Source of the DNA: Flavobacterium saliperosum
Lineage (GTDB): Bacteria; Bacteroidota; Bacteroidia; Flavobacteriales; Flavobacteriaceae
Assembly (NCBI RefSeq): GCF_900100625.1
Contig: NZ_FMTY01000006.1
Location: forward strand, 1 to 64,000
Length of the DNA stretch: 64,000 nt
Reading direction: 5' to 3'
A model generated the notes under the pieces. The model saw only the letters and a list, made by a program, of their open reading frames with translations, searched no databases and was not told the DNA's origin. Positions 61,874 through 64,000 of this stretch are shown in pieces. Position 1 is the stretch's first letter. Each line of letters opens with the position of its first letter. A program made the translations under genes and the position numbers.

Positions 61874-62560
61874 TTAATGCGTCTGCTCAATCTTCTCCAA
61901 CGTCTCTTTTACAAATTCTTTTTCTTTCGGGAACCAACCCTGAACCATAAGGATAACACCAAAAACAATCAGCAAAATACTGCTTATCTTTTTGATTTTG
62001 ATGATGTTGGTAGGAGTCAGTTTACTTCGCAATTGCTTGGCTAAAAGTACTTTTCCGATGTCGGTAATCAAATAGGATCCAATTACGGCCGAAAAGAAAA
62101 TAGCCATTCGAGACGCTTCCATGTCGAATTTTGGTCCGAACGTAATGATGATCGCCAGCCAGAAACCGAGAACGCCAATATTGATGAAGTTCAACAAAAA
62201 CCCTTTAATAAAAAGACTGAAATAATCTTTTTTTATGATTTCAATGAATACCTCATCGGGATCGATAAGTTTGTGGGCTTTTCGTAGTTTAAGGAAGGTA
62301 ATCAGCCCGTAAGTAAACATGATGATGCCACCGAAAATAAATAGGGCCGGATCGTCTTTAATACTCTGGATCAATCGGTAACTACTGAAATACGCTACGG
62401 CGATGAAAAAAACATCGGCCAAAACCACTCCAAAATCGAACGACATGGCTGCCCGGAAACCTTTGGTAATACTGGTTTCGAGTAGCACAAAAAAAACGGG
62501 TCCAATCATAAAACTAAGAAAGAACCCTAATGGAATTCCGGTTAGGATGTCGTCAATCAT
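61874..62560 (-). CDS. LysE family exporter
   Basis: A 228-residue membrane protein with about six hydrophobic segments (IPLGFFLSFMIGPVFFVLLETSITKG at the N-terminus carries the family's G-P-x-F motif, and LNFINIGVLGFWLAIII the second N-P-like region), fitting the LysE/RhtB amino-acid exporter superfamily. The substrate cannot be read. Start ATG at 62560, with a -7 box 20 nt upstream and a strong terminator after the stop. Confidence 0.88.
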   Translation of the reverse strand: MIDDILTGIPLGFFLSFMIGPVFFVLLETSITKGFRAAMSFDFGVVLADVFFIAVAYFSSYRLIQSIKDDPALFIFGGIIMFTYGLITFLKLRKAHKLIDPDEVFIEIIKKDYFSLFIKGFLLNFINIGVLGFWLAIIITFGPKFDMEASRMAIFFSAVIGSYLITDIGKVLLAKQLRSKLTPTNIIKIKKISSILLIVFGVILMVQGWFPKEKEFVKETLEKIEQTH

Positions 62561-62579
62561 TCAAAAGCTGTTATTCTTA

Positions 62580-62587
62580 CAAAGATA
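62580..62587 (-). promoter_or_regulatory. -7 promoter element of the LysE-type gene
   Basis: Minus-strand TATCTTTG (plus caaagata) exactly matches TAnnTTTG, 20 nt before the ATG at 62560. Confidence 0.5.
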
Positions 62588-62637
62588 TGAATTTAGAATT
62601 TAGAATTCAGAATCCACAATTCAGGTGCAGGAATTCA
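62588..62637. repeat. Short degenerate 'gaatttagaattcag' repeat
   Basis: Overlapping 'gaatttagaatttagaattcagaatcc' variants between the LysE-type gene and the head-GIN gene. Same style as other short intergenic repeats in this window; not coding. Confidence 0.35.
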
Positions 62638-62644
62638 ATTTTTT

Positions 62645-63337
62645 TTATTTAGTGTTTTTATTCAGATTGTGCTGACGAATTGTTCCTCCGGCAACCGTTT
62701 TCTGGTTAATCTGGCGTGGATTTCCGTAAATCGTAATGTTGCCTCCGGCTCTGGTTTTGGCATCCACCAATTCGGTAGCGGTTACATCGGCTTCTCCGCC
62801 GGCATTGACCACCACGACAGTTTGCTCGCCTTCCAAAGCACTGGCTTTAACGGTTCCTCCTGCGGTTACCACAATATCCTGATTGTGTGCCTTCCCGGTT
62901 AATCGCACCATCGCCCCGGACCCGCATTTTACTGTAACTCGTTTTACATCCAACGTCAGTTTGATTTCGGCACCTTCTTTGGCGTTAACATTAAAATCAA
63001 TGCCGTTAAAAGTAGCCGGACTGGAGACATAAGCGCCTTCGCTGGCTTCCACACCGTCCAGTTTTTTAAAGTGTACGATGGCCGTGATTTCTTCGCCTTT
63101 CAGCAATTTTTTTAATGTCATTCGGATTTTCAACTCCCCGTTTTTATTGATGAGTTCCACGTCTTCCTTACGGTCTCCGGAAAGTTCCACTTTGGTTTCG
63201 GTACTTTCAACAAGTTGCACGGATATCTTATCGAATACTTTCACCGTGGAAAAATCACCTACATTTTTCGTGATTTTTTCCTGTGAAAAACCTAACTGTG
63301 TTGCAAAAAATACGGCAACTAAAACTAATTTCTTCAT
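62645..63337 (-). CDS. Head-GIN domain (DUF2807) putative auto-transporter adhesin
   Basis: A 230-residue protein with signal peptide MKKLVLVAVFFATQLGFSQ and a DUF2807 head-GIN beta-helix (VGDFSTVKVFDKISVQLVESTETKVELSGD, EGAYVSSPATFNGIDFNVNAKEGAEI, CGSGAMVRLTG, VVVNAGGEADVTATEL). The periodic G-A/G-S turn pattern indicates a right-handed beta-helix. Envelope or surface protein of unknown function. It starts 11 bp after the RNase R stop, in the same direction. Confidence 0.85.
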   Translation of the reverse strand: MKKLVLVAVFFATQLGFSQEKITKNVGDFSTVKVFDKISVQLVESTETKVELSGDRKEDVELINKNGELKIRMTLKKLLKGEEITAIVHFKKLDGVEASEGAYVSSPATFNGIDFNVNAKEGAEIKLTLDVKRVTVKCGSGAMVRLTGKAHNQDIVVTAGGTVKASALEGEQTVVVVNAGGEADVTATELVDAKTRAGGNITIYGNPRQINQKTVAGGTIRQHNLNKNTK

Positions 63338-63348
63338 AACGTTAAATT

Positions 63349-64000
63349 TTATTCCTGTTTTCTGATATAATGAAAATCCAGTTGTTTTTTAACCAAATCG
63401 GCGTTCTTTACCTTAACGTAAATTTCGTCGCCCAATTGTAACAGGTTGTTGGAAACTTCGCCCACCAACGCATATTGTTTTTCGTCAAACGTATAGTAAT
63501 CGTCTTTTATTTCGCGGATGCGCACCATGCCTTCGCATTTGTTTTCGATGATTTCGACATAAATGCCCCATTCGGTCACCCCGGAAATTACGCCCAGGAA
63601 TTCCTGATCTTTGTGGTCCTGCATGTATTTCACCTGCATGTATTTCACCGAATCGCGTTCGGCACTGGCGGCCAAACCTTCCATTTGTGAGGAGTGCACG
63701 CACTTTTCTTCGTAATCGTCTTCACTTACACTTTTTCCGCCATCCAGATAATGTTGTAACAAACGGTGTGCCATTACGTCGGGATAACGACGAATGGGTG
63801 AGGTGAAATGCGAGTAATAGTCAAACGCCAGTCCGTAATGCCCGATGTTTTCCGTTGAATAACTCGCCTTGCTCATGCTTCGGATGGCTAAAGTGTCAAT
63901 TAAATTCTGCTCTTTTTTCCCCTGAACGTTTTCCAACAATTCATTCAGTGATTTTGAAATCCCTTGTTTCGATTTGAAATCCAACGTATACCCGAATTTC
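63349..64000 (-). CDS. rnr: Ribonuclease R (C-terminal part; 5' end beyond window)
   Basis: A 3'-5' exoribonuclease. The open frame continues to the window edge (codons ...KFGYTLDFKSKQG). The visible 217 residues hold the end of the RNB catalytic domain (SKASYSTENIGHYGLAFDYYSHFTSPIRRYPDVMAHRLL, the family's H-F-T-S-P-I-R-R-Y core) and a C-terminal S1 RNA-binding domain (EFLGVISGVTEWGIYVEIIENKCEGMVRI). The internal TTG at 63984 is not the start. The head-GIN gene follows 11 bp on. Confidence 0.93.
   Translation of the reverse strand, partial: KFGYTLDFKSKQGISKSLNELLENVQGKKEQNLIDTLAIRSMSKASYSTENIGHYGLAFDYYSHFTSPIRRYPDVMAHRLLQHYLDGGKSVSEDDYEEKCVHSSQMEGLAASAERDSVKYMQVKYMQDHKDQEFLGVISGVTEWGIYVEIIENKCEGMVRIREIKDDYYTFDEKQYALVGEVSNNLLQLGDEIYVKVKNADLVKKQLDFHYIRKQE

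Overview
The window is a chromosomal piece of a member of the Bacteroidota, almost certainly family Flavobacteriaceae and Flavobacterium-like. Three things point there: type IX secretion (T9SS) sorting domains of both type A and type B; promoters with the Bacteroidota -7 element TAnnTTTG instead of a sigma70 -10 box; and a set of family-typical genes (DUF3078, DUF2480, DUF4175, DUF4837, a SUF locus with a SufT-like protein, a PIF1-type helicase, head-GIN proteins). I saw no integrase, transposase, CRISPR array or rRNA. The single tRNA is tRNA-Cys. Apart from the ORF6N gene, nothing looks like a mobile element.

Layout. 1-8620 (minus): the body and start of a giant secreted adhesin with cleaved-adhesin-like, FN3, CUB, lamin-tail and Ig-like repeats, cut by the window edge inside its type B sorting domain. 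8807-10036: hflX. 10083-20359 (minus): the Fe-S cluster assembly locus, sufA-like/sufB/sufC/sufD, terminator, a pair of multi-pass membrane proteins, sufS, a small lipoprotein, sufE, a sufT-like gene, DUF2480 and DUF3078. 20536-25915 (plus): metallo-hydrolase, MarR regulator, a 21-residue membrane peptide, a subtilase lipoprotein and an M1 peptidase. 25993-27102 (minus): a PagL-like deacylase and a small unknown protein. 27396-34105 (plus): rnpA, DUF4349 lipoprotein, S41 protease, Kup K+ transporter, and two OmpA-like proteins that each carry two OmpA domains. 34102-38741 (minus): ElaA-type acetyltransferase, DUF4837 lipoprotein, LysM transglycosylase, pgk. 38912-41046 (plus): ORF6N protein, DNA polymerase III delta-prime-like protein, DoxX-like protein. 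41101-50924 (minus): helicase, OmpH/Skp-like protein, methyltransferase, mnmG, ybeY, DUF4175. 51780-64000: gltX, beta-barrel protein, SPFH protein, a YtxH/holin/small-protein stress-type trio, a T9SS propeller-repeat protein, glnS, folB, tRNA-Cys, LysE-type exporter, head-GIN protein and the C-terminal part of RNase R.

The most interesting part is 45.1-51.8 kb. Three parS-like 16-mers flank or overlap mnmG and ybeY; one of them encodes the last residues of YbeY. About 4 kb further lies an 855-bp AT-rich gene-free stretch between the divergent DUF4175 gene and gltX, with a cluster of one-mismatch DnaA boxes. I infer that this is the chromosomal origin region (oriC plus ParB loading sites). Other points worth checking: a near-perfect 93-bp tandem duplication of the tRNA-Cys 3' part and its terminator; a 31-bp perfect inverted repeat inside the ORF6N gene; a 14-unit propeller protein whose last unit seems to be closed by the N-terminus; and an autoregulation-type palindrome upstream of the MarR gene.
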